A stretch of DNA of 64,000 nt from Latrodectus hesperus (lineage: Eukaryota; Arthropoda; Arachnida; Araneae; Theridiidae). Each line of letters opens with the position of its first letter. Within the stretch, counting starts at the first letter, position 1. The stretch is taken from positions 4,724,214 to 4,788,213 of the forward strand of contig CM075852.1 of the NCBI GenBank assembly GCA_037975125.1, written 5' to 3'. Of the stretch, positions 1 to 11,414 are shown piece after piece. Made by a program: the position numbers and the translations under genes. Under the pieces are notes generated by a model. That model worked only from the letters and a program-made list of their open reading frames with translations. It was not told the origin of the DNA and did not search any database.

Positions 1-202
1 TCTTCTACAAGGGCCCTTAACACTACCCCTTTAAAACGATAGTTATTTATATTATATGCCCAGACATTTGGCTATGTACTACTATATCCCACCATTTTGG
101 CATTAGCAGAAGAAGTGATGTCAACTTTAAATAATGGGGCACTCAGGAGGCCTCCCATCCTGACATATGACTCATGATCCCTCTTGATCATGTGGTTTGG
201 AG

Positions 203-278
203 TTCATAATTTAGAAGCAATGACTAAGTAAAAGACCCCCAGACATTTTTACTTAGTCACTGATTCTAAATTATGATA
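203..278. repeat. Foldback (inverted repeat), about 30-bp arms
   Basis: The left arm (about 203-234) and right arm (about 246-278) are reverse complements over about 30 bp with two or three mismatches. The shared core is CATAATTTAGAA followed by TGACTAAGTAAAA. The loop is about 12 nt and C-rich. The surrounding 1-450 is less AT-rich than the next 4 kb and contains a perfect GGAGGCCTCC palindrome near 150. I could not assign it to a known family; it could be a small MITE or a chance remnant of an older repeat. Confidence 0.7.
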
Positions 279-3200
279 CTCTAAAAATGACACCATACAG
301 GTTTGTCATCCCAGATGTATCATTTCACAGGGAGGAGATTGCGACCACTCCATGGGAAATTATTTCATATGCCTCACCGTACCATAGCCATTTTTGTGTA
401 CACATTGGATATTCAGTTGCGCCTGAATTCGGACTCACTCCTTCATAATAAAACAATTTTAGCAGTTAATATTGATCTTACATCCATAAGGATAAAATCA
501 ATGTTTATAAATTATGCAGAATGTTTTTCTGGTTTTGATTATATGTTTCTTTATAGATATAACTAAACTATGTAAGAAATGTGGTCAAACTTTGAGTTAT
601 TTTTTGACTTAAAGAAATCCTTTCCCTATGGTCCATGTATCATATAGTTTTCTAAAATTTTGTTAAGTAGAACAATAGGGTCATTTTAATTGTAACATAA
701 GCTAAGCTTTATATAAACATTTATATTAGACTCTATATCTTTACAATATTTTTAGAAAAATATTTTAAATAAAGCAATTTAAAATCATTATGATTATTCA
801 AATGATATCCCTATTTATTTATAATTGTAAAATTTAAATCATCATTATACAAATATTAAGAAGCAGTTTCAATGTGCTACTTTTTGCTTGTGAATTAGAT
901 ATACTGAGAATGAGATATCACTTTTAAAATGTTTCAAATGAAATAATTATTGTATAATCTAATGTACAGTTTAATTTAAATTGTGTTATCTAATGAAAGT
1001 GTTTCAAAAGTTTTGTTTTATATAATGTTTTCCATACTTAAAATGCATTAATTAAACTTATTATGTACTTTTAATAATACGAATGTAACACTCATTTACA
1101 GTAAGACAAATAAAACACATTTTAATCATAGCTTATAGATCCAAATCCCTTCACTACCTTATGTAATAGTTTCAAAATATCTGTCTTAAATTTAATGCAT
1201 TGAAGGAAATATTCAATTTCAAAGCAGATTCAACTTTCTTTGAAAAAAAAATTTAAATCAATGTGAAACATGATATCGAACATCTGAAGAATAATTATGA
1301 GATAATGGTGAGTCTAGACAATAAAAAAATACATGGGTAGAATTTTTCAAAGAATTATTTTTCGGTCTGTTAATAAATCTGCTCCTTTTGTCATTGAATA
1401 ATTGAAATTTCTTTATTTTTGATTGTTAATTTTTATAATTTATTGTAAAGTTTACATTTTTAAAAAAATAGAATTCAAACTTTTGTGTTGAGTTTTAGTG
1501 ATTAATGCAGAAAATAAAATTAAACGTGGGAAATATTTTGGCATTAATTTTGTTTTTAACTTTTTAGCTATACAAAGAATTATTTCTTTTAAATTTGGGT
1601 TGCATATAAATAAACTGTCTCTATTGCTTTATATTAACCTTAAATTACGTAAAAATCAAAGAAAAGAAGATAATATTATAATTACATTCTAATTTCATTT
1701 CAATAGAGTTACATCTTTTAAAATGACGTCACTTTACGTAAATGATACTATATAAGGTCGCTAAATGTATCTTAAGTGTAATTTTTTCAAATTAAAAATA
1801 AAAACCATTTTTAATATTAGATCTACTATTAATCAAAGATGTTAGCTTATAGTATAAAATACTGAATATGAAGTAATTTTAAAAGTACATGTAATCAAAA
1901 CCTCATTTTTGCCCAATCGCTGAATTACCATACATTTGCTTAGAAAATGAAAAAAAATCTCAAAAACGAAGGAAACATTGGTGTAATTTGAAATTCTTAC
2001 TCTTATAGATTTGCTAGATTTGTTGCTATGATTCGTTGAATTATGGAAAAGACTATCCTCAAATAAAATAGGTAAAACAAGGATTGAAAACATGTATTTA
2101 ATGAGAAATGCTGTCCACTGTAAAATTGTATCGTAACGTTATTGTGGTTGGTAAAACTGTAAAATAATTCAAGTCAATACTAGCAAGCTGAAATGTATTT
2201 CTAGCCTTAGGACGCTAAAACGCTGTTCATTGACATTACAAATGTAAAAAAAAATCTAAATACCCACAGTGTCATCATTAGTGTAAAACTTAAGTGATTT
2301 CATACTGTCTTTTCACTCTTTTCTAAAGAGTTAATAAAAGTAGTTCATAAATTACCTCTTCTGCAGATGATTGAGCTTCATCTTAGCAAAGACCATACTT
2401 ACTTCAAATATGCCATGACAAGACAAAACTTCAGAACCCAAAAGTATTTTTAATTAAGTTTGTATTCAACCATACCAAATCAAATATTCACAATTTTAAT
2501 AAGTTTCTCAAGAATATTTATTTATTTAAAATGTTCATATTTTTTAAAGTTGCAAATTTGATTTTCATATTATTAATTCTTACTAGTAAACTTGTCTCTT
2601 AGATTTTACTAAAAATAAACAAGGGAGAGTTATTAAGGAAAATTTGTAAATAAATAACAAAATAAATTGCTTCTAAAGTATATATATTTTTATTTCTCTG
2701 TAGTTCAAATGAATTTCATTAGTTAGCAATGAGACTTCCAATTGAGAGCAATAATTTTATTAAATAGAAAATAGTTTGAAATATTAAATAGAAAACGAAA
2801 GCTTATTACAAATCTATTTATATTAGAAGTAATTTAAAAATGAGGTCTTTAAATTAAGTATTTAATAATTTATTCAATCAATTTAATGTAAGTATTAAAA
2901 TTTTACTTTTAATTCTTACGTTAAAGTAATCGGTATAATTATTAATTCAAAAATCCAGAAAATATGTATATGCTTTTTTTCAATACAATCAAATTCAAGC
3001 AATATTTTTATATTTACAATACTTTAAGTATATAGTGTATGTATAATGATAAAATATGTGTAGATGGTAGAGTAGATATGATGACAGATTTACATTTGTG
3101 AAAGTACAATGTTAAAAATTCAAATTAGAAACAGAATTGGATATAGTAAAAAATTTCAAATTTTGGACACAATTTAAAAAACACTGTGCATTAAACTATA

Positions 3201-5230
3201 CATCAATCAAACATAGTTATTAAAATGTCAATTCTGATTGACTGTATTGGAAACTGCAGAAATGCTAATTGTTGACTCATAATTATCTGGAACCACAAAT
3301 ATGTAACCGAAGGAATAACCGAATGAGTATTGAATTTCAAATTTAAATGGACCCCACATTATTTGTTATGGTTCAAATATGTAATAGAGTATGGACTCTT
3401 AAATTTAAAAACATTATTAATTAATAAATTATTACTAATTAAAAAAATTATTAAATTTAAATAAATAAAATCATTTAAAAATAATAATTCATTCTAATAT
3501 TAATGTAATTAAAATTAACAATATAAAAAGCATTTATCCTTATCTTTTCGTTCCTGAAGAGTTTCAAATGCATTTCGTTCTTAATTTCCCGTATTGACAA
3601 TGCTTTGGCTAATCTCATACATTTTCGCTTATATATTTAAATAGAAAAATAAGAAAAAGAAAATTTTCTTAAACATTTAAGTGTGAATAAGATTTTTTAT
3701 AATTTACTCACCAAGAATCTGAACAATACTTAAGTTTATAAGCAGTAAATTTAGCTTGTGTTAAAAGTATTGAAACGTTAAGAAAATATCATGTTACAAA
3801 TGAACAGATATGTTCTTGATAAAATATAAAATAAATTGAAAGCCTGCATCATTGCTTGAATACTGGTTGCATATTGTACTCCCTTTAATTATAATATTTT
3901 TGAATACTTAAACTAAATTCAGCCTGTTTACTTATGATACTATATGAACAGCAAATACACTGTTCATGTAGTAGCATTTTTCTTGATGTTTCATGGCCTC
4001 CATGAATTTAAGCTCTCCAAAAATTGAGCCTCGACATGTCAACAAAATGGATCCGATTCATTAGCACTCAGTGTTTAAATCGTAACAGTTCTTAAAATTT
4101 CCTTGCTGGGAACAATTATTTTAGAATTTAGAAAGTAAAATTCTGCAATTCCAAGCTTGTGTAACAATCTGATTATAGGAATTATGTTACCAAATTTATA
4201 ATACATTTATCAAAATATAATTTGTCTTTCCAAAAGTGTATTTCTTCTAAAGTAAAAGCTTATATACTAGTCCTCATGAGTTAAACATTAGAAAATCTAA
4301 AGTATGAATCATAAGAAAATTGAAAAAAACATAGTAGATATCCATCTAGAAGATGAACTTGGTTCACATATTTAGGATGTAAAATTCAAATTTTTAGTGT
4401 ATAGAGAAAGTGGCTCTGAAAATAATATAATGAAGTCATTAAAAACGCTTTTAGTTAAATCGTTAAAAACGCTTTAACTACACAGAAAACAAATTTAATA
4501 TTGTTATTTATTGGTTTTGGGTATAACAATTGCAATATTTGTTTTCTACTCCAAGATGTGACATTTTTTTAGTACTAAAATACAGTTTTTGGCTTTAAAA
4601 TGGCTGTATTATGAGGAAAACAAATAAAATAGTTATTTATTTTACGTAAACAGATGGAATGGAAACAAAATTAATAAATTTGCAAGTCTTTCGAAGATAT
4701 ACAGTGTGCAAAAATAGTAAAAACAATTTCAACTCTTGTCAATTAAAATGGTCCTTACCTTATTGGAATACATTCTAATTGAACTTGGATGACAAAAACA
4801 GGAAACTCATTCCACGTACTTCAAATTTACGCCACACTTCATCAAAAGTAGAAACTAAAAAATGTTTTCTGGCATTCCATCAGAGACTCATGCAGATATG
4901 CTTTCATTTGGTGAGAGCTTAGGAGACCATGAAAGCCTGGACAAAAATCGAAGATCTTTATTAAAGGAAGGTTAAAACATGACAAGCAACATGTGTTCAC
5001 GAATTATTTTTTGAATAATGATGTTTCCCAGGTTTCAGAGGTAGAGCAAGTCAGTAGATTTCAGATGTCAGAAATTTACTTATTGCCGTTAGAATTACTG
5101 TCAGTTTGAACTAGAGATATACTTGTAGTGGGGTGAATGTTGTCTAATACCCTCACACCAGGTGCTCTAAGGCACTATTATAGGGCGCCTGGTATTATTC
5201 AGTGTCCTATGACAATATCAATTACAACTA
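279..5230. other. AT-rich spacer, no gene recognised
   Basis: This is AT-rich sequence with many A/T homopolymers and short frames on both strands (for example 303-566 + and 1842-2093 -). None resembles a known family. The stretch 4840-5230 is slightly less AT-rich and may be an unreadable upstream part of the non-LTR remnant that follows, but no domain could be translated there. Confidence 0.6.
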
Positions 5231-5236
5231 TACGAA

Positions 5237-5383
5237 TTTCCAATTTGCGCTAAGTGTTTCAAAAGCCAAGCCACTCCGGATCATATCCTTGAGTGCTTGG
5301 GACTCGATAAAGAAGATCTTCTGGAGCGACCATTATTGGTCATTGATTTCCTGAGAGTGTACAATGTCATAGACTTGGTCTAG
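5237..5383 (+). pseudogene. Non-LTR retrotransposon, C-terminal end of pol
   Basis: A 49-codon reading ends in TAG at 5381-5383. It has a zinc-knuckle layout C-x2-C-x10-H-x3-C (ICAKC ... DHILEC), followed by the hydrophobic ending LLVIDFLRVYNVIDLV. The same ending style closes the non-LTR copies at 17.9 and 46.4 kb of this window. In Jockey/I/R1-type elements this motif follows the RNase H domain at the pol C-terminus. A CAA-rich stretch (about 5400-5423) follows the stop, as expected of a 3' UTR or tail. The upstream RNase H and RT parts are missing or unreadable, so this is a 5'-truncated fragment. The family clade is inference. Confidence 0.7.
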
Positions 5384-6903
5384 CGCTGCTAGACAACAGG
5401 GATCAGCAACAACAACAACACAACCAGACGAGGAATATTCTCGGAGCTTCCAAACACATGTGCGGCTACCATAATACTACATACAGATCCAAGACTCGTC
5501 TGATAAGACGACATTATGGTACTCTTTCATCCAACTTTATCCTTTTGTGCTTCAGAACCAACGTCAACTTTTATTATGCCTCATCAAGGGAAACCTCAAT
5601 AATGGAGGCTCTGTATTGATAATAACCGTATTACTTAAAACGTTGTCATACATTTTCGGGTAAAGAGTATATATTTTAATTGGAAAAGAATTTATATTGA
5701 TTTGGAAAAGAATATATATTTTGAAATTAATTATCACACTATGTAAGCGGTTGTTGATTATGATACAAACAAGCTCCTTTCCTGGTTTCCTTTATGTCAT
5801 TGTACGTTTATGTAAAGCCGGCTTTGATATAAATTTATTCTTTTGGGCGTTAGTCCCATAGACATAAACATACGTGATGGAGCACCTGTTTTGTACCTTA
5901 GACTTCAATCATGAATACATCTAGTTGTCACAGAAGTGTCACGAAATTTGAAAAGATCTCTAATGTTTGAAATTAAAAATTATAAACATACATTGACAAA
6001 ATTTCCATTATGGGTCATGACATGATGTAAATATTGCCTTAAAATTGTAAAAATAGGATATCTTAAGCACTCCATGTAACCTTGGTTATAAAAATACAAA
6101 TTAGTTATCTTGATCTTGAATGTAACAGATGATACAAGCAGACTATAACATAAATATACAGGCACTATGATTATGTTTATCTAGAAGAGTGTGAAAAAGA
6201 GCAAATAAGTATCACACAGATTTACAATATATACATGTATAACACTCTCATGCTTTGACTGTGTCATTTAATGTGACTTTGCATTTTTCACAATACCATA
6301 GGACTCAATTGTCTATGCGTAGAAAATTAAGATTAAATATGCATGAATGATATCGAATTGAGTATTTAAAATTTGTTGTAGGTGATAAACTGTATCATAT
6401 TTAGCATTGCTAAATAGGGTATTTCTAAAGACTCAAAGTAGTCTTGATTATAAACATCCAATTATATACAATGGTTATAAAGAGTGAAGTTATAACATGA
6501 TGTACCATATGAAGAATAAGTTAGAAAAAGAACAACTAAATTCAATATATTGATAATATATACATAAATAAAACACATGCTAATTGTGCTATATTACAAT
6601 GCATTCCTTCATCTTATAAAAATATCCATTATCTGTTCACAGTTTATAAAGGTTTACAATGTTTATGAGATATGATACAAAATTACTCATTAAAATTACT
6701 AATTCATCAATTATGCTGGGATATTTAATATTGCACATTACATTGTGCTGAGTACCTTAATCTGAATAATAATTGTTATCAAAATTACAAAAATTAGTTG
6801 CTAAATGGATACAATAATTAATGATAATTGATTACAAAAAAAGTAGAGAAACACCTTACAAAGATTTTTACCCTTTAACAAATTGTTTTTACGATGGAAA
6901 CCG
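5384..6903. other. Spacer with short CAA-rich tail and small dyads
   Basis: After the CAA-rich tail (5400-5423) there is a weak stem (ACCATAAT ... ATTATGGT, 5468-5520, with an inner CGTCT/AGACG pair). The rest is AT-rich DNA. The short minus frame 5980-6165 has no recognisable motif. No gene is supported. Confidence 0.5.
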
Positions 6904-9420
6904 CTACCCAGTTACGGAATTATCCTTACAGAGTTCAAAGCCTTTTTCGTAAATATAACCGATTTTGCTCCTTACCTTATGCTGAAGAAAGAGTTTTGCT
7001 AGCATAACGGAGAAATGAAGTAGGTTCTTCCTTGTTTTAGGTGGTTTTAGGATCTATTATTTTGTGAAATCACATCTGAAAACATAATGTATAATGGTCC
7101 CAATCTGACCACATGAACTAGCTGTATTTGGAGCCGTACTCTTTCTTTTAAGATACTCCGGTGTTTCAGTGTGTTCAGATGGAAACTGTATTTCTTTGTG
7201 CTCCTTCACTAGGAAATCGAGTGAAACAGAAGGTTTAAGGCTATATGTCCATATAATTTGTTCTGTCTCTTTTCATTCTTTTTGCCAAGCCATTTGTAAA
7301 TGGTTGCGCAATCGAGTATGATTTGGGCCATTTTAATTCAAGTTAAAGCGTGTTTGAGATTGCCTTGGCAACTTGTTTTACCATTGTCTCAGCTCTTTCA
7401 TTTCCAGTATGTCAGGCATGAGCCTTTATCTAATGAAGACATAAGTAATTACTGTGACATGTCCTGAGTCGATTTTAAATGTCTTGAATCAATGGTCTTC
7501 AGTGGTGGGGCTATAGATTCCCAAAAGAGGTGACTAGTTGTCTGACCAAATCACTGCCTTGTATAAACCGTTTTCGGTTATATGTTTAAAAGTTTAATTA
7601 ATTGCAACTAATTCAGCATGAAAAAACACTGTTAGCCTCTCCAAATTGTCCCTGCCAATAACCTTACTTCTCTCCATTTTTAAAAATGCAGAGAGCTGCT
7701 CCCACTTTACTCTCTATTTTTGAGCCACCAGAGAAAATATGATGGTGAATGTTTAGGCACTGTGTAGGATTTGATGCTTGAATGTTTACTAGTTCCATCT
7801 GTGTTGCTAGGTGGAAGAATGTTCTGAAGGGAATTTCAAAATCATCTGTGTTGTAAATTGAATCTAAGAATATGGGTTTTTCTTGATGCTGGAGAATATT
7901 CGACTTAGCAGCTTCTAGTTTAACCATTAAATGTAATGGAAAGACTCCTGCCAAGATGTTTAATGCTGCTGTAGAAGTCGTGTGGGAGCACTTAGTGATG
8001 GTTAAAATGAAGTGCCTCTACAAACTGGATAGCTGTCTTACTTTTCTTCTTGTTATTGGTAACACCCAGACTGCTGTGATCCATAGCATATCATTCTTTC
8101 AATGATAGTTTTATATCAAATTTTAAGAATTCTGGAATTTTCACTCCAGTTTCTACTGGTCATTCGTCTTAGACTGCTTACAATAGCTATAGTCTTTATC
8201 TTTTGCTTCCTAATGTGAGGGAGCCAAGATAATTTGCAATCGAGAATTATTCCTAACTATTTCATTTCCTTAATTTTTTAATGATTTCTCCAAAAATTTA
8301 AATCTTTGGATATGATTTTTAAGCATTTCTTGTGGCTGCTGAAAAAATGGCTTTATCTTTTCATAGGCGATTGTTAACTTATGCTTCTTACACAAATCTT
8401 CAAACTATGAGAGGGCAATATTAGCTGTTAGATTTAACTGCTCTTTTGTTTTTGCCGAAAAAATGAGCCGTGCATCATTGGCAAATGCTTGCAATGTTGT
8501 AATATTTGGCCATTACTGGAGAAGGAAGTCGTTGAAATATATATTCCGAAGCAATGCTCTTCCACATGATACCTGCGGATAGTCTCTGTCATTATGCTGT
8601 AGAACATATCCTCCATCTTGTTTAATTATACTCTTTCTATTGGGAACAAAGTGTGCCATATCTTAAATAAATTGTTGGGGCAACTAAGCTTGCCCATTTT
8701 ATCTAGCACTCATGACCACCAGATTGAGTCAAAAGCGCTTATGTAATCTAAGCTTATTACTACGGTGTAATGTTTTTAATTTCTTCAATCTTATTGATCA
8801 GGTTTTTCAAAGCATGCTCTGTTGATTTATTAGCTCGAAATCCAAACTGCAGTTCTCTCAGCTTTTCACTATCTTCGAGATGGTAACTTGTTCTTTCTAC
8901 TAGCAATTTTTCCAATATCTTTCCTATTGCAGGCAAAAAACAGATAGCTCTGTAGGATCAAAATTGGTTTGGATTTTTCCAACTTTTCAAAAAAATATGA
9001 TTTGGCCTTTTTATAAGTGCGGGGAAAGCAGTGCCCTTCTATTTTTAATAAATAAAATCGTAAAGAGTGGTGGTGAGGCATATTGGATATCTTTGACTAG
9101 AGCATAAACCATAACTTCCTGTCCCTGGGCCTTTCCTGCTTTAGGTCTTCTAATGTGAGTCACTTCTAGTTTTGTGAACAATTGGTCATTTGGAGCAATA
9201 TTTAATATTGGGAAATCTCGAATTTGTTTTTGGCAGGGTATATCTTCTTCAATGTTATCTTTAAGAAAACAAGAAATCACTTTTTTGTTTATAAAGTTTC
9301 AGTTATGACTTGTCCTTTGTGCTGTGGTCCTGTACCCTTATCCATTTAGAGAGTCAGCTAGAATGTTTTGCCCATGAAAATCTTCTGTAGTGTGCTATAT
9401 AATTATTTGTTATTGGTTCA
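6904..9420 (-). pseudogene. Decayed non-LTR retrotransposon (RT + RNase H)
   Basis: Read on the minus strand, pieces of one pol protein follow in order across several frameshifts. First is an RT finger-like stretch (RRPKAGKAQG, near 9150-9115), then a region like FF-K-P ... GKI (about 9000-8920). Next is the RT active-site motif, which reads FAND instead of F/YADD (8485-8474), so the first catalytic Asp is lost. The RNase H start reads FSGGSK where FTDGSK is usual (about 7733-7720), so that catalytic Asp is lost too. A C-terminal zinc motif C-x3-GT-x2-HY-x-F-x-C follows near 7113-7075, and a terminal stop lies at 6904-6906. The order RT, RNase H, C-terminal Cys/His is that of Jockey/R1/I-type elements. 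No endonuclease domain is readable upstream, so the copy is probably 5'-truncated. It is certainly inactive. Confidence 0.75.
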
Positions 9421-9564
9421 GTATTTGCGTCAACAATTTAAAATGGCTTGAGTTGAACGCTTATAAATAAACAGTTTTTTTTTATAAACGTGAAACGCTA
9501 TACTTCTTGTTGGTTCAAATGTTGATTTCAAGGATCTTCTCAAAGCTTTGATATTTTTGGCGCA

Positions 9565-9678
9565 TCCGTCTTACTGTAAAAATCCACCAGTTTATTTATT
9601 TTTCAGTTTAGCAATTTAAAAATGAAACTTGCTAAACTAAAACTAAAATAAACTGGTGGATTTCTACACTAAGGCAGA
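9565..9678. repeat. Long foldback, 50-bp arms, 14-nt loop
   Basis: The arms 9565-9614 and 9629-9678 are reverse complements with a handful of mismatches. The best block is AAATCCACCAGTTTATTT against its complement, and both arms end with TTTAGCAA/TTGCTAAA at the loop. It lies about 200 bp left of the Tc1-like element at 9878 but outside its terminal repeats. It may be a foldback MITE or two head-to-head copies of an element end. No convincing target duplication was seen. Confidence 0.8.
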
Positions 9679-9877
9679 TATTTCATTATATCCCACTACG
9701 TCACATTACAGGTTTTAATGTTATTGCTATTAATGTCTTTGCTATATATTCAAGCTTTTTTCGGCTATTCCTATTCTGAATTTTTGGAATTTCTAAGAGA
9801 AGATAGGGTCTAATTTAATTTTGAAAATTTTTTAATCTTCAGTTTGTTTTGTACCTTCGGTTGTAATAACAGTAGTA

Positions 9878-9998
9878 CATTGGGGGAAATGCAATTTAAG
9901 ACACTCAAAAATTCACTTATTTTCATATAAATGCCCATGATATTTTTTGTACTAACTTTATTTGAATTAAATTTTTTGTCTTCAATCATTTTGTGCAA
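9878..9998 (+). repeat. Left terminal inverted repeat of Tc1-like element
   Basis: It pairs with the reverse complement of 11290-11412 over its whole length with scattered mismatches and small gaps. The outer motif GGAAATGCAATTTAAGACAC is at 9885-9904. The outermost bases are CATTGGGGG here and CACTGATGG at the other end. Confidence 0.88.
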
Positions 9999-10069
9999 AC
10001 AATTTGCAAAGGATAGCCAATTTAATGAGTATTTACATCATTTAGTTAAAAAAATCCAATATTTCGAAT

Positions 10070-10090
10070 GGAAATGCAATTAGACACTTA
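10070..10090 (+). repeat. Left inner direct repeat (probable transposase site)
   Basis: GGAAATGCAATTAGACACTT repeats the outer motif at 9885 in the same orientation, about 185 bp further in. In IR/DR transposons such inner repeats are bound by the paired DNA-binding domain of the transposase. That role is inferred from position and sequence. Confidence 0.75.
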
Positions 10091-10237
10091 CTTTAAATAT
10101 GGAATTTTAGCTATCTACCACTTCATTTTTATTTCTAAAGTGCTTAAAAGGAGCAGTTTGTTGTCTCTGGTGTATTAGATACTAAATATTTCAAAACATC
10201 TTGGCTCAAACACTTATTATTTAATGGTAGTTATAGA

Positions 10238-11176
10238 ATGAATAACATCGGACTTTCGATAGAAGAGCGATCAAAAATTTGAATATTAAAGGAAGAAGGA
10301 TACTCAAATAGGTCAGTTGCAAAGAACATTAATCGCTCTCCAACTGTTGTGTGCAATTTTTCAAATCTAGTGGATTTGTATGGAGTTAAGAGGCGCGTCA
10401 AGGTATTTGTAGTAAATTAAGTGACAAAAGCGGCAGATAATTCACCAGATAATAAGACCTAATGTAAATTGCACTAAAAGTAGAAGAGATTTGTGCCTAT
10501 CTGTAACAACTCGAAGAATCAGACAAATAATCAATCTGGAGTGTTAAATGGGCGAAAAATCATGGTAAACCTCTCTTAAGTATTCAGCATAAGAAGGCTC
10601 ATTTGGAATTTGCAAATAAAACATTAAACTTAATGCAAATTGGGACTCTGAATGGAAGAATTTGTTGTTCAGTGATGAGAAAATGCTTAATTTAGATGGA
10701 CCAGATCGAAACAAGTATTATTAGCATCGCATAGGAGCCAAAAAGGAGATTTCAGTTAGCCGCAATTTCGGTGGAGGCTCATTGTTGGTGTAGGGGGCTT
10801 TCTCGAGACATGGAACAGCTCCCACATCTGTTGGATCACACCTGAAATGAATTCCTCCGATTATATTGAAATCCTAGATAACGTTCTGTTAAATTATGAC
10901 GAAGATATGGATAAAATTCCAGGATATATCAACAAGACAATGCAAATATTCACAACTATAAAGCAGTTAAATCCTTTTTCATGGAGCGAACATCAAGGAT
11001 TGATAATACAAAAAGTTTACGAAAACGTTCACTTTGAATCAGTAATGGACTTAAAAGACATTATTCGTAATATATGGTCAAATTTGCCATTAAATTACCT
11101 TCAAAATCTTGTGAAATCGATGCCAAATGGAATGCATGAAGTAATTGTAAACAATGGAGGTGTAACTCATTATTAG
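10238..11176 (+). pseudogene. Tc1-like transposase pseudogene
   Basis: The reading starts at ATG 10238, with an in-frame TGA at 10280. The helix-turn-helix region follows (ILKEEGYSNRSVAKNI then NRSPTVV), as in the N-terminal paired-like domain of Tc1 transposases. A frameshift leads to LFSDEK, whose Asp (10674-10676) matches the first catalytic Asp. QQDNANIH at 10930-10953 carries the second catalytic Asp. The last frame (from 10847) ends with ...LVKSMPNGMHEVI...GGVTHY and TAG at 11174-11176, typical of the Tc1 C-terminus. The third catalytic Glu region is not readable in one frame. Several stops and frameshifts make it non-functional. It lies centrally inside the element at 9878-11412. Confidence 0.85.
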
Positions 11177-11201
11177 TTAATAAATTTGTTCAAAAAACAA
11201 C

Positions 11202-11223
11202 AAGTGTCTTTAAATGCATTTCC
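11202..11223 (-). repeat. Right inner direct repeat (probable transposase site)
   Basis: The reverse complement reads GGAAATGCATTTAAAGACAC, matching the left inner repeat at 10070 and both outer repeats. It lies about 185 bp inside the right end, mirroring the left side. Confidence 0.75.
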
Positions 11224-11289
11224 ACTCGAAATCTCTGATTTCTTGATTAAATGATCTAAATTCTCTTTAACATATTTTTTGCAATATTT

Positions 11290-11412
11290 TTACACTGAAT
11301 AATTGAAAATTAAAAATGTGATTCAAATAAAGGTAATTCAAAAAAATACTATGCACTTTTATATGAAAAATAAATGAATTTTTGAAAGTCTTTAATTGCA
11401 TTTCCATCAGTG
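11290..11412 (-). repeat. Right terminal inverted repeat of Tc1-like element
   Basis: It is the reverse complement of 9878-9998. The outer motif lies at 11387-11405, and the final CAGTG at 11408-11412 is followed by TA. Confidence 0.88.
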
Positions 11413-11414
11413 TA

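Larger units (their letters stand above)
9878..11412 (+). mobile_element. Tc1-like DNA transposon with IR/DR ends
   Basis: This is a complete element of 1535 bp flanked by TA on both sides (9876-9877 and 11413-11414), the target duplication expected of Tc1/mariner. The ends are inverted repeats of roughly 120 bp. Each end also carries a second, inner copy of a short motif (GGAAATGCAATT, then AGACACTT), giving the IR/DR arrangement in which transposase binds an outer and an inner direct repeat at each end. A decayed transposase lies between the ends on the plus strand. The repeats have diverged (several mismatches and small indels) and the coding region is broken, so this is an old, immobile copy. 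Confidence 0.9.

Noticed and set aside
303..566. 87-codon plus-strand frame at the window start
   Set aside because: No motif; about the length expected by chance in slightly GC-richer sequence.
5468..5520. Stem ACCATAAT/ATTATGGT with inner CGTCT/AGACG as a structured RNA
   Set aside because: Short interrupted arms, easily found by chance at this composition.
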